Origin: Alphaproteobacteria bacterium UBA3768
Lineage (GTDB): Bacteria > Pseudomonadota > Alphaproteobacteria > CAAHEQ01 > UBA3637
DNA length: 55,210 nucleotides
Assembly (NCBI GenBank): GCA_002372315.1
Contig: DFFU01000001.1
Location: 1-55,210, forward strand
Direction: 5' to 3'
The position numbers were made by a program, and so were the translations under genes. This document shows positions 1-7,554 of the stretch, piece by piece (position 1 is the first letter of the stretch; every line of letters starts with the position of its first letter). The notes beneath the pieces were generated by a model. That model was not told where the DNA came from. It was given only the letters and a program-made list of their open reading frames with translations, and searched no databases.

Positions 1-3000
1 CATTTCACCGAAACGCTGACCACCAAACTGGGCTTTACCACCCAAAGGTTGTTGCGTGACCAAACTGTAAGGTCCGATAGAACGGGCGTGAATTTTTTCA
101 TCCACCAAGTGGTGCAATTTCAACATGTACATATAACCAATGGTCACTTTTCTGTCAAAAGCCTCACCTGTACGACCATCGTACAATGTAACCTGACCAG
201 ATACTGGCAAACCAGCGCGTTTCAACATCGCATCAATATCTTCACCATGGGCACCATCAAAGACAGGCGTTGCAATGGGCAAACCATCTTTCAAATTAGC
301 ACTCATTTGCAACACTTCATCATCAGACATCTTGGCGATCTTCTTGGTATATTCTTTATCGCCATAAACGTCCTTTAATTCTTGACGCAAATCATCCATT
401 TTGGCTTTGTTAGCTTGAACCTGCTTAACCATATTATTAATTTCCTTACCCAACTCATGGCAAGCATAACCCAAGTGTGTTTCCAAAATCTGACCCACAT
501 TCATACGTGAAGGCACACCCAAAGGATTCAACACGATATCCATTGGTGTCCCATCTTCAGTATAGGGCATATCTTCAATCGGCAACACGCGAGAGACCAC
601 ACCCTTATTTCCGTGACGACCAGACATTTTGTCCCCCGGTTGCAATTTACGTTTGGCGGCAATAAAGACCTTGATCTTTTTCAATTCGCCAGGCAACATA
701 TCATCACCACGTTGCAATTTTGTGACGCGATCTTCAAAGTCAGACTGCAAATTTTTATCGGCTTCATCAAAAGTAGCAATCATTTGTTCTACTTCCTTCA
801 TCACCTGATCATCTTTGACATTGATTTTACGCAAAGCACTCATATTCAAATCAGCCAAATCTTTTTCAGCTAATTTATGACCAGCCTTAAATTTTTCGGC
901 TTTGGTAATGGTTTGACCGTTCAATACGGCACGAATACGTGTTGCAAAATCGCCTTGTAAAATCGCCTTTTTATCATCACGATCTTTGGTCAGTTTTGCA
1001 ATCTCAGCCTGTTCAATGGATAAGGCACGTTCATCTTTTTGAAGTCCCCGACGTGTAAAGACACGCACATCCACTACTGTACCAGAAATTCCAGGTGGCA
1101 CACGCAAAGAACTATCACGTACATCAGCGGCCTTTTCACCAAAGATGGTACGCAAAAGTTTTTCTTCTGGTGTCATTACTGTTTCACCCTTCGGCGTTAC
1201 TTTACCAACCAAAATATCGCCAGCTTTCACTTCGGCACCAATGTAAATCACACCCGTTTCATCCAAGTTACGCAAGGCTTCTTCACCCACGTTTGGAATA
1301 TCGCGCGTCACTTCTTCTTGACCCAACTTAGTATCGCGAGCTGTCACTTCCAATTCTTCCAAGTGGATAGAAGTAAAGACATCATCACGGGCAATACGTT
1401 CGCTCACCAAAATAGAGTCTTCGTAGTTATAACCGTTCCAAGGCATAAAGGCCACCAAAATATTGCGGCCCAAAGCCAATTCACCCATTTCCGTACAAGG
1501 ACCATCGGCAATAATATCGCCTTTTTCAACCTTTTCACCCACTTTGACAAGCGGTTTTTGGGTCATACAGGTTCCTGTATTGGAACGTTGGAATTTTTCC
1601 AAATTATAAATATCGACACCGCTGGCCGTTGCGGACAAATCTTCCGTCGCACGAATTACGATACGGGCCGCATCCACAGATTGGACAATACCTGTACGCA
1701 ACGCGGACACAGCGGCCTTGGAATCTTTGGCCACTACGCGTTCCATACCTGTACCAACTAATGGGGATTCATTCTTTAACAAAGGCACAGCCTGCTTCTG
1801 CATGTTGGAACCCATCAAAGCGCGGTTCGCGTCATCGTTTTCCAAGAACGGAATGAGTCCTGCGGCCACAGAAACCACCTGACGTGGCGACACATCCATC
1901 AAATCCACATCATCTGGACGGGCTTGAACTACTTCACCGGCTTGACGCGCTGTCACAAATTCACCGGTCAAACAACCTTTAGCATCCAAAGTGGAATTTG
2001 CCTGAGCAATCGTATGGCGGGCTTCTTCCATCGCAGACATATAAACAACTTCGTCCGTAACTTTCTTATCCACAACTTTACGATAAGGTGTTTCAATAAA
2101 GCCGTACTCATTCACACGAGCATAGGTTGCCAATGAGTTAATCAAACCAATATTTTGACCTTCTGGGGATTCAATTGGGCAAATACGACCATAGTGTGTG
2201 GGATGCACGTCACGCACCTCCATACCGGCACGATCACGGGTTAAACCACCAGGTCCCAAAGCCGACAAACGACGTTTATGGGTAATTTCAGATAACGGGT
2301 TGTTTTGATCCATAAATTGGCTCAATTGGCTGGATGCAAAGAATTCACGCACTGCTGTGGCCAAGGGTTTCGCGTTCACTAAATCAGATGGCATCACAGT
2401 ATCAATTTCCGTGGAAGTCATATGTTCACGCACCAACCTTTCCAAGCGCAATAAACCAATGCGGTATTGATTTTCCATTAATTCACCCACAGGACGCACA
2501 CGACGGTTCCCTAAGTTATCAATATCATCAATATCACCATGACCGTCTTTGATTTCCACCAAAGTCTTAATGATTTTTAAAATATCTTCTTTACGAAGAA
2601 CTCTCACAGATGGAGGAACTTCTTCATTGGTAAAGCCCAAGCGCATATTCATTTTGACGCGACCCACAGCAGACAAATCATAGCGTTCACTGTCAAAGAA
2701 CAAAGCACGGAAGGTGGCATCTGCTGTTTCCACCACAGGCAATTCACCTGGATGCATAATCTTGTAAATTTCAATCAGTGCCTCTTCTCGTGAGGTGCAC
2801 TTATCTGCTACCAAAGTGTTGCGAATATAAGGACCAATATTGGTATAATCAATATATAAAACAGGAATTTCTTTGACCTTCAATTCTTGCAATTTAGCCA
2901 AATCATCTTCGCTGAGTTCATCACCGGCTTCCATTAAAACTTCACCGGTCTTTTCATCAATCATATCCATCGCCACAAAACGTCCCAGCAAATCATTTTC

Positions 3001-3963
3001 ATTGACTTGAATTTCTTTTAAGCCATCTTTTTGCAGTTTTTTAGCCATTGCAGGGGTCAATTTTTCTCCCTTCGCCAACACGACTTCACCATTTTCGGCA
3101 TTCACCAAATCATAGGTTAACTTTGTTCCTTTCATGCGTTCCGCATTAAAAGCGGTCTTCCAACCTTTTTTATCACGAGTCAATGTCACGGTTTCATAAA
3201 AGTAGTTCAAAATTTCTTCTTTGCTCATCCCCATCACATCAGCGGGATCCAAAGCTTTACCTTTCTTGGCTGCCTCAGCACGTTTTTGTTCGGTATAAGC
3301 GCTATCCAAAGCATACAATAATGTTGTGACAGGCAACTTACGACGGCGGTCAATACGCACATCCACTAAGTCGCGCGCATCAAATTCAAAATCAATCCAA
3401 GAACCACGATATGGAATAATACGGGCAGAGAACAAAAATTTACCCGAAGAATGTGTTTCACCATTATCATGCCCAAAAAATACACCAGGAGAACGATGCA
3501 TTTGGCTGACGACTACGCGTTCTGTTCCATTGACAACAAATGTCCCGCGATCTGTCATCATGGGTAAATCACCCATATAAACATCTTGCTCTTTAATATC
3601 ACGAATCGTACGTGCTCCTGTTGCTTCATCCACATCCCACACCATCAAACGCAGGGTTGCACGTACAGGGGATGCAAAAGTCAAGTCACGCTTTAAACAT
3701 TCATGAACATCAGATTTTGGTTGATCCAATTCATATTTTACAAATTCCAAATCTCCACGACCTGCAAAATCATGAATCGGGAAAACAGATTTAAAAACAG
3801 CCTGTAAACCAGTATCTTCACGCTTATCTGCTGGAATATCAGCCTGTAAAAATTGTTTATAAGAACTGATTTGAACATCAATCAAGTTTGGCATTTCCGC
3901 CACAGTTTCAATTTTACCAAAATTTTTGCGCACGCGGCGATGATTAATTTCAGATTTTAACAT
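1..3963 (-). CDS. rpoB: RNA polymerase beta subunit, 3' end cut by window edge
   Basis: Catalytic beta subunit of RNA polymerase. About 1321 codons are present, from MLKSEINHRRVRKNFGK at the start to QFGGQRFGEM at the window edge; in known RpoB proteins that last motif lies some 60-80 residues before the C-terminus, so only the tail is missing. The rifampicin-binding cluster (about 2230-2330) reads SSQLSQFMDQNNPLSEITHK followed by RRLSALGPGGL, the usual susceptible-type sequence apart from a common Ile/Leu difference. The ATG at 3961-3963 follows a TGGGGT ribosome site. It lies downstream of rplL in the classic order, and rpoC would be expected beyond the left edge. Confidence 0.98.
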   Translation of the reverse strand, partial: MLKSEINHRRVRKNFGKIETVAEMPNLIDVQISSYKQFLQADIPADKREDTGLQAVFKSVFPIHDFAGRGDLEFVKYELDQPKSDVHECLKRDLTFASPVRATLRLMVWDVDEATGARTIRDIKEQDVYMGDLPMMTDRGTFVVNGTERVVVSQMHRSPGVFFGHDNGETHSSGKFLFSARIIPYRGSWIDFEFDARDLVDVRIDRRRKLPVTTLLYALDSAYTEQKRAEAAKKGKALDPADVMGMSKEEILNYFYETVTLTRDKKGWKTAFNAERMKGTKLTYDLVNAENGEVVLAKGEKLTPAMAKKLQKDGLKEIQVNENDLLGRFVAMDMIDEKTGEVLMEAGDELSEDDLAKLQELKVKEIPVLYIDYTNIGPYIRNTLVADKCTSREEALIEIYKIMHPGELPVVETADATFRALFFDSERYDLSAVGRVKMNMRLGFTNEEVPPSVRVLRKEDILKIIKTLVEIKDGHGDIDDIDNLGNRRVRPVGELMENQYRIGLLRLERLVREHMTSTEIDTVMPSDLVNAKPLATAVREFFASSQLSQFMDQNNPLSEITHKRRLSALGPGGLTRDRAGMEVRDVHPTHYGRICPIESPEGQNIGLINSLATYARVNEYGFIETPYRKVVDKKVTDEVVYMSAMEEARHTIAQANSTLDAKGCLTGEFVTARQAGEVVQARPDDVDLMDVSPRQVVSVAAGLIPFLENDDANRALMGSNMQKQAVPLLKNESPLVGTGMERVVAKDSKAAVSALRTGIVQSVDAARIVIRATEDLSATASGVDIYNLEKFQRSNTGTCMTQKPLVKVGEKVEKGDIIADGPCTEMGELALGRNILVAFMPWNGYNYEDSILVSERIARDDVFTSIHLEELEVTARDTKLGQEEVTRDIPNVGEEALRNLDETGVIYIGAEVKAGDILVGKVTPKGETVMTPEEKLLRTIFGEKAADVRDSSLRVPPGISGTVVDVRVFTRRGLQKDERALSIEQAEIAKLTKDRDDKKAILQGDFATRIRAVLNGQTITKAEKFKAGHKLAEKDLADLNMSALRKINVKDDQVMKEVEQMIATFDEADKNLQSDFEDRVTKLQRGDDMLPGELKKIKVFIAAKRKLQPGDKMSGRHGNKGVVSRVLPIEDMPYTEDGTPMDIVLNPLGVPSRMNVGQILETHLGYACHELGKEINNMVKQVQANKAKMDDLRQELKDVYGDKEYTKKIAKMSDDEVLQMSANLKDGLPIATPVFDGAHGEDIDAMLKRAGLPVSGQVTLYDGRTGEAFDRKVTIGYMYMLKLHHLVDEKIHARSIGPYSLVTQQPLGGKAQFGGQRFGEM

Positions 3964-4040
3964 ATATGCAACCCCATTTTTTATAAAACTCTTTTTGGTG
4001 GAAAGGCACCAAAGACCTATTTGTTTATTTTACGGGCAAA

Positions 4041-4065
4041 GAGTTGCCCCGAAAAAGAGCAACTC
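4041..4065 (-). promoter_or_regulatory. Hairpin in the rplL-rpoB spacer
   Basis: Between rplL and rpoB, GAGTTGC and GCAACTC form a 7-bp stem with an 11-base loop on the minus-strand transcript. No U-run follows, so it is not a strong terminator. In E. coli the same spacer carries a partial attenuator and an RNase III site; a similar role here is inference. Confidence 0.4.
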
Positions 4066-4087
4066 CTCCCTTATGGTTAAACTAACC

Positions 4088-4456
4088 TTATTTTAATTCA
4101 ACCTTAGCACCAGCGGCTTCCAGTTGTTTCTTCATTTTTTCGGCGTCTTCTTTAGCAACACCTTTCTTTAATTCCTTAGGAGCACCGTCCACTAAGTCTT
4201 TGGCTTCTTTCAAACCTAAACCTGTAATGGCACGAACTTCCTTAATGACAGCAATCTTATTGGCGCCAGATTCGGCCAAAATTACGTCAAATTCGGTTTT
4301 TTCTTCGGCGGCACCAGCAGCAGCACCAGCAGCAGCAACAGCCACAGGAGCAGCAGCACTTACGCCCCATTTTTCTTCCAAAGCTTTTGCCAATTCGGCA
4401 GCTTCTAAAACTGTCAAAGCAGACAATTCATCAATCAATTTATTTAAATCAGTCAT
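4088..4456 (-). CDS. rplL: 50S ribosomal protein L7/L12
   Basis: Stalk protein of the large ribosomal subunit that recruits and stimulates translational GTPases. At 122 residues it has the normal length. The N-terminal dimerisation helix (MTDLNKLIDELSALTVLEAA) is followed by an Ala/Gly-rich hinge at residues 34-51 and the C-terminal domain with the conserved EKTEFDVIL, KIAVIKEVR and GLGLKEAKDLV segments. It lies 33 bases after rplJ and 124 bases before rpoB, so it is co-transcribed with both and is probably under the translational control of the L10 leader upstream. Confidence 0.98.
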   Translation of the reverse strand: MTDLNKLIDELSALTVLEAAELAKALEEKWGVSAAAPVAVAAAGAAAGAAEEKTEFDVILAESGANKIAVIKEVRAITGLGLKEAKDLVDGAPKELKKGVAKEDAEKMKKQLEAAGAKVELK

Positions 4457-4489
4457 TTTTAATTTTCCTTTCTTATTTAACTGTTAAAT

Positions 4490-4978
4490 TTAAGCAGCAG
4501 CTTGTTCCTTTTCGGAATAAGCCTTTGCCAATCTGGCCAATTGACCAGCAGGCGCTTGCAACAAACCAACCAATTTGCCACGCAAACCATCCAAAGATGG
4601 TAAAGCAGCCAATTGTTTTACTTTTGCAGCATCAATCTTTTCCCCATTCATGACACCACCGACAATTTCAAATTTATCGGAATCTTTGGCCATTTTCGCC
4701 ACTGCGCGAGAAGCCGCAATTTCGTCTTCTGAATACGCAATGCCGGTTGGGCCTGTCAATAAATCCGCCAGGGATTCACAGGGAGTTCCTGCCAGAGCAA
4801 GTTTCGCCAAACGATTTTTGACAACTTTATAACCTGCGCCATCAGCACGAATCGCATTTCTTAAAGCCGTTGTTTGTTCCATGGTCAAACCATTGTTATG
4901 GACAATAACCACCAACTTGGACTTTTTGAAAACGTCAGATGCTTGCGCTATTACCTGTTGTTTTTCTTCACGTTTCAC
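4490..4978 (-). CDS. rplJ: 50S ribosomal protein L10
   Basis: Base of the ribosomal stalk; it binds 23S rRNA and carries L7/L12 dimers. The open frame extends upstream to 5050, but I place the start at the GTG at 4976-4978 (MKREEKQQVIAQ), which has GGAG eight bases upstream and gives 162 residues, normal for L10. The longer version would translate through the L10 leader structure. Family landmarks include VVKNRLAKLAL and LTGPTGIAYS. The C-terminal helix that binds L7/L12 ends in EKEQAAA. Confidence 0.95.
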   Translation of the reverse strand: MKREEKQQVIAQASDVFKKSKLVVIVHNNGLTMEQTTALRNAIRADGAGYKVVKNRLAKLALAGTPCESLADLLTGPTGIAYSEDEIAASRAVAKMAKDSDKFEIVGGVMNGEKIDAAKVKQLAALPSLDGLRGKLVGLLQAPAGQLARLAKAYSEKEQAAA

Positions 4979-5055
4979 TTTTTTTACTCCGTTTTTAAGA
5001 GGTATAAGCCTCTTGGTTTCTACACAAGGTCGGGAAAATCCCTTCCTCACTCTAC

Positions 5056-5171
5056 CCTGTCCAGAAACCGGTTAAAATCTTAAATAAGAATTTCGACCGT
5101 TCTGTCTATGTCGGCTGAGGTGATCCTCAATTAAGTTTATCCCGTGATAAACGCCCACAGTCTTGGACAGG
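5056..5171 (-). ncRNA. Ribosomal protein L10 leader RNA
   Basis: In the 235-base gap between rplA and rplJ the minus-strand RNA is closed by a perfect 8-bp stem (5164-5171 with 5056-5063, CCUGUCCA/UGGACAGG). It contains AAGACUGUGGGCG and ACUUAAUU segments resembling the known L10 leader, the site where L10-L12 represses rplJL translation. Identification comes from the stem, its position and the recognisable core; it was not run against the Rfam model. Confidence 0.75.
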
Positions 5172-5180
5172 CATTTTTTC

Positions 5181-5204
5181 GGCCTCACCCTTTCGGGCAA
5201 GGCC
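5181..5204 (-). promoter_or_regulatory. GAAA-tetraloop hairpin after rplA
   Basis: GGCCUUGCCC-GAAA-GGGUGAGGCC forms a 10-bp stem (with one or two wobble pairs) just after the rplA stop codon. It is followed by A residues rather than U, so it is unlikely to be an intrinsic terminator. It could stabilise the rplKA mRNA 3' end or mark a processing site between rplKA and rplJL. Confidence 0.5.
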
Positions 5205-5213
5205 AAAACTCAT

Positions 5214-5900
5214 TTACCCAAGAATCGTTGGAATAGATACCTTTACACCAACACCTTGAGTGGTACTCAAAGCCACCTGCAACAAGTACACACCTGACGA
5301 GGTAGCAGGTTTCAAACCCTGCAAGGCTTTGACAAAAGCACGAACGTTTTCAGCAATCTTATCAGCCGAAAAACTGGCTTTACCAATACCTGCATGTACA
5401 ATGGCGGCCGCATCCACACGGAATTGAACCTGACCGGCTTTGGCGGCTTTTACCGCACCTGTCACGTCCATTGTTACTGTTCCCAATTTGGGATTTGGCA
5501 TCAACCCTTTGGGTCCCAAAATTTTACCAACGCGACCAACCAAACCCATCATATCAGGGGTGGCAATCAAGCGTTGAAAATCAATTTTACCAGCCAAAAT
5601 ATCGTTCATCAAATCATCATCACCCACGATATCCGCACCGGCAGCTTTGGCTTCTGTTGCTTTTGGCCCTTTGGCAAACACAGCAACCTTTAAGGTTTTA
5701 CCAGTTCCCGCAGGCAAAGTTACAGCGCCACGCACCATTTGATCAGATTGTTTTGGATCCACGCCCAATTTGACAGCAATATCCACTGTTTCATCAAATT
5801 TGGCGGTAGCTCCCGCTTTAATCATTTGAATCGCTTCGTCCAAAGAGTAAGCTTTCTTTTCAATACCTTCATAGGCTTTTTTCAATCTTTTTCCTGTCAT
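5214..5900 (-). CDS. rplA: 50S ribosomal protein L1
   Basis: Binds 23S rRNA at the mobile L1 stalk and in many bacteria represses its own operon by binding a leader mRNA. The start chosen is the ATG at 5898-5900 (MTGKRLKKAYEG), with GGGG about seven bases upstream; the longer open frame to 5921 would overlap rplK. The product is 228 residues, close to the family norm. Recognisable segments are FDETVDIAVKLGVDPK, VRGAVTLPAGTGK, GKILGPKGLMPNPK and GTVTMDV. It starts four bases after the rplK stop and is clearly co-transcribed with it. Confidence 0.97.
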   Translation of the reverse strand: MTGKRLKKAYEGIEKKAYSLDEAIQMIKAGATAKFDETVDIAVKLGVDPKQSDQMVRGAVTLPAGTGKTLKVAVFAKGPKATEAKAAGADIVGDDDLMNDILAGKIDFQRLIATPDMMGLVGRVGKILGPKGLMPNPKLGTVTMDVTGAVKAAKAGQVQFRVDAAAIVHAGIGKASFSADKIAENVRAFVKALQGLKPATSSGVYLLQVALSTTQGVGVKVSIPTILG

Positions 5901-5904
5901 TTTC

Positions 5905-6333
5905 TTACCCCACGACTTCAATACCCATAGAACGTGCCTGACCAGCCACCATTTCCATGGCCGCTTCTACTGTATGACAATTCAAGTCTGGCATTTTCTT
6001 TTCGGCGATTTCTTTAACTTGAGCTTTAGTGATTTTGCCGGCCTTTTCACGCCCAGGGGCATGACTGGCACTCTTCAAATTGGCCGCTTTTTTAATATAA
6101 TAGCTGACCGGAGGCAACTTTGTCACAAAGCTGAATGTACGATCTTTATATGCCGTAATAATCACAGGAATAGGAGAACCTGGTTCTTCTTTCTGTGTTT
6201 TGGCATTAAAAGCCTTACAAAAATCCATAATATTTAAGCCTCTTTGACCCAAGGCAGGTCCCACTGGAGGGGACGGGTTGGCTTTACCAGCTTCAATTTG
6301 AAGCTTAATAAAACCCAATATTTCTTTTGCCAT
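5905..6333 (-). CDS. rplK: 50S ribosomal protein L11
   Basis: Part of the GTPase-associated centre of the 50S subunit. The product is 142 residues, normal length. Signature segments are IKLQIEAGKANPSPPVGPAL, GQRGLNIMDFCKAFN, PVIITAYKDRTFSF and the C-terminal ARSMGIEVVG. It is the first ribosomal gene of the rplKAJL group and is preceded by a structured leader (6362-6441) that may be the autoregulatory site. Confidence 0.98.
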   Translation of the reverse strand: MAKEILGFIKLQIEAGKANPSPPVGPALGQRGLNIMDFCKAFNAKTQKEEPGSPIPVIITAYKDRTFSFVTKLPPVSYYIKKAANLKSASHAPGREKAGKITKAQVKEIAEKKMPDLNCHTVEAAMEMVAGQARSMGIEVVG

Positions 6334-6361
6334 TTTATAACCTCATTTAGCATTTTGTTTT

Positions 6362-6441
6362 TTGGTTCATTCGGGTTTCCCCTTGAAGTTTTGTAGTCCG
6401 ATGATGGCTCATCTACTACTAGAAAGATGGACACGAACCAA
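6362..6441 (-). promoter_or_regulatory. Structured leader upstream of rplK (three-way junction)
   Basis: On the minus-strand RNA an outer 7-bp stem (6435-6441 with 6362-6368) encloses two hairpins. One is 6393-6419: GUAGU/ACUAC, then GAUGA/UCAUC with a 4-base loop. The other is 6370-6387: UUC/GAA and GGG-GAAA-CCC. It sits where L1 represses rplKA translation in other proteobacteria. The fold is seen directly; the L1 role is inference. Confidence 0.5.
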
Positions 6442-6462
6442 TTTTGTCCACCCTCTTAAAAA

Positions 6463-6654
6463 TTAATCACGTTCCTTCTGCCTGTTCCCACAAGCACATT
6501 GACCCTTTTTGTGTTTTCCACAACATACCTTACGTCCGCAAGCACACTTATGCTCTTTTTCAACTTTTTTGACCGAGTCAGACACGGCTTTTCCCTCAGC
6601 AAATTCGCCATTATCCCACATTTCTTCACCACTTTCTATATCATCAAAAAACAT
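6463..6654 (-). CDS. Small cysteine-rich protein between nusG and rplK
   Basis: A 63-residue protein with an acidic N-terminal half (MFFDDIESGEEMWDNGEF) and a basic, Cys-rich C-terminal half with Cys at 37, 39, 44, 45, 53 and 55 and His at 35 and 48, arranged as CACG-x3-CCGKH-x4-CACG. The ATG begins one base after the nusG stop, with AAGAAGG as ribosome site inside nusG, which strongly suggests translational coupling. The Cys/His pattern would suit a small zinc or other metal site. I recognise no family. The location in the core nusG-rplK operon makes a role near ribosome or transcription conceivable, but this is a guess. Confidence 0.65.
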   Translation of the reverse strand: MFFDDIESGEEMWDNGEFAEGKAVSDSVKKVEKEHKCACGRKVCCGKHKKGQCACGNRQKERD

Positions 6655-6655
6655 C

Positions 6656-7177
6656 TTATACCTTCTTCACCTGACCATAAGTCAATTCCACAGGAGTAGC
6701 ACGTCCAAAAATAGACACCTGCAACTTCAAACGTTCTTTTTCAGCATCCACTTCCTGAATTTCACCAACAAAACTAGCAAAAGGCCCATCCATAATCTGA
6801 ACCTGTTGTCCCACTTCATAAACACATGCAGCACGTGGTCTTGAAACGCCTTCTTCTACTTGATTTAAAATACGTTGCGCTTCAGCCTCTGTAATCGGGG
6901 TTGGTTTTTTTCCACCCAAGAACCCTGTTACCTTTGGTGTTTTTGCCACCAAATACCATGTATCGTCTGTCATTTCCATTTTCGCTAAGACATATCCAGG
7001 GAAAAATTTACGGGTTGATTCTTTTTTGGTCCCATTTTGTACAGAAACAACCTTTTCAGTTGGCACCAAAACTTCCGCCACTTTATCAGCCAACCCTTTC
7101 TTAACAGCCTGTTCTTTAATAAAATCCGCCACTTTTTGTTCAAAACCAGAATAAGCGTGAATGACGTACCAACGCAT
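6656..7177 (-). CDS. nusG: Transcription termination/antitermination factor NusG
   Basis: Processivity factor that binds RNA polymerase through its NGN domain and Rho or ribosomal S10 through its KOW domain. The product is 173 residues. The N-terminal RWYVIHAYSGFEQKVADFI and FPGYVLAKMEMTDDTW belong to the NGN domain; the KOW motif reads VQIMDGPFASFVGEIQEVD near residues 122-141. The start at 7177 overlaps the secE stop region and has a strong GGAGG ribosome site at about 7186-7190. It is in the usual secE-nusG-rplK order. Confidence 0.98.
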   Translation of the reverse strand: MRWYVIHAYSGFEQKVADFIKEQAVKKGLADKVAEVLVPTEKVVSVQNGTKKESTRKFFPGYVLAKMEMTDDTWYLVAKTPKVTGFLGGKKPTPITEAEAQRILNQVEEGVSRPRAACVYEVGQQVQIMDGPFASFVGEIQEVDAEKERLKLQVSIFGRATPVELTYGQVKKV

Positions 7178-7366
7178 TTATTTTCCTCCGATAAAAAAGC
7201 CCACCATGCGAGCAAAAAACAAATCCACACATAATAAAAAGGCCGCTAACGCCACACTCACAATAATAACCATAAAAGTTCCCCGCAACGCATCTGCGCG
7301 CGAAGGCCACGCAATCTTAGATACTTCCTGCTTGACTTGCCTGATGAATTGTGCTGGAGATGTCAT
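7178..7366 (-). CDS. secE: Preprotein translocase subunit SecE
   Basis: Essential single-span clamp of the SecYEG channel. I start it at the ATG at 7364-7366 (MTSPAQFIRQVKQEVSKIAW), giving 62 residues as in other alphaproteobacteria; an in-frame upstream codon at 7399 is also possible but would leave only about 10 bases after the promoter. The amphipathic helix with the conserved EVSKIAWPSR motif is followed by one membrane segment (residues 31-52). It is first gene of the operon. Confidence 0.95.
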   Translation of the reverse strand: MTSPAQFIRQVKQEVSKIAWPSRADALRGTFMVIIVSVALAAFLLCVDLFFARMVGFFIGGK

Positions 7367-7409
7367 TTTATACGCCTTTCTATCCTTTATCCAAAACAAA
7401 GGTTGGGTT

Positions 7410-7438
7410 ATTATAGCCGATATTCAAAACTTTGTCAA
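7410..7438 (-). promoter_or_regulatory. Consensus sigma70 promoter for secE-nusG-rpl operon
   Basis: The minus strand reads TTGACA (7433-7438), a 17-base spacer and TATAAT (7410-7415), an exact consensus, with transcription predicted near 7403 and secE starting at 7366. It is the strongest promoter by eye in the window, as expected for the ribosomal/RNA polymerase operon. Confidence 0.9.
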
Positions 7439-7554
7439 TAGTTTTTTTTAAGATTTTCAAAGACACCGTTTTCGCCGAGCATTGCCCTGTAATTGATTTA
7501 AACCAGCCTCTACCGCGTCTTTCTTCAATGAGTCCAACAATCGGCTTTAATCGG

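Noticed and set aside
1039..1761. Long plus-strand open frame (240 codons) opposite rpoB
   Set aside because: Antisense shadow of the conserved rpoB frame; no ribosome site and an odd His/Phe-rich composition.
4490..5050. Longer rplJ version with 24 extra N-terminal residues
   Set aside because: It would be translated from within the leader RNA and L10 proteins lack the extension; the GTG at 4978 has the ribosome site.
5181..5204. Intrinsic terminator after rplA
   Set aside because: Stable hairpin, but the minus-strand transcript continues with A residues instead of a U-run.
6362..6441. tRNA-like element (80 bases, 7-bp closing stem) where tRNA-Trp often lies near secE/nusG/rplK
   Set aside because: No T-arm GTTCRA loop, no proper anticodon arm and no CCA context; better read as a leader RNA.
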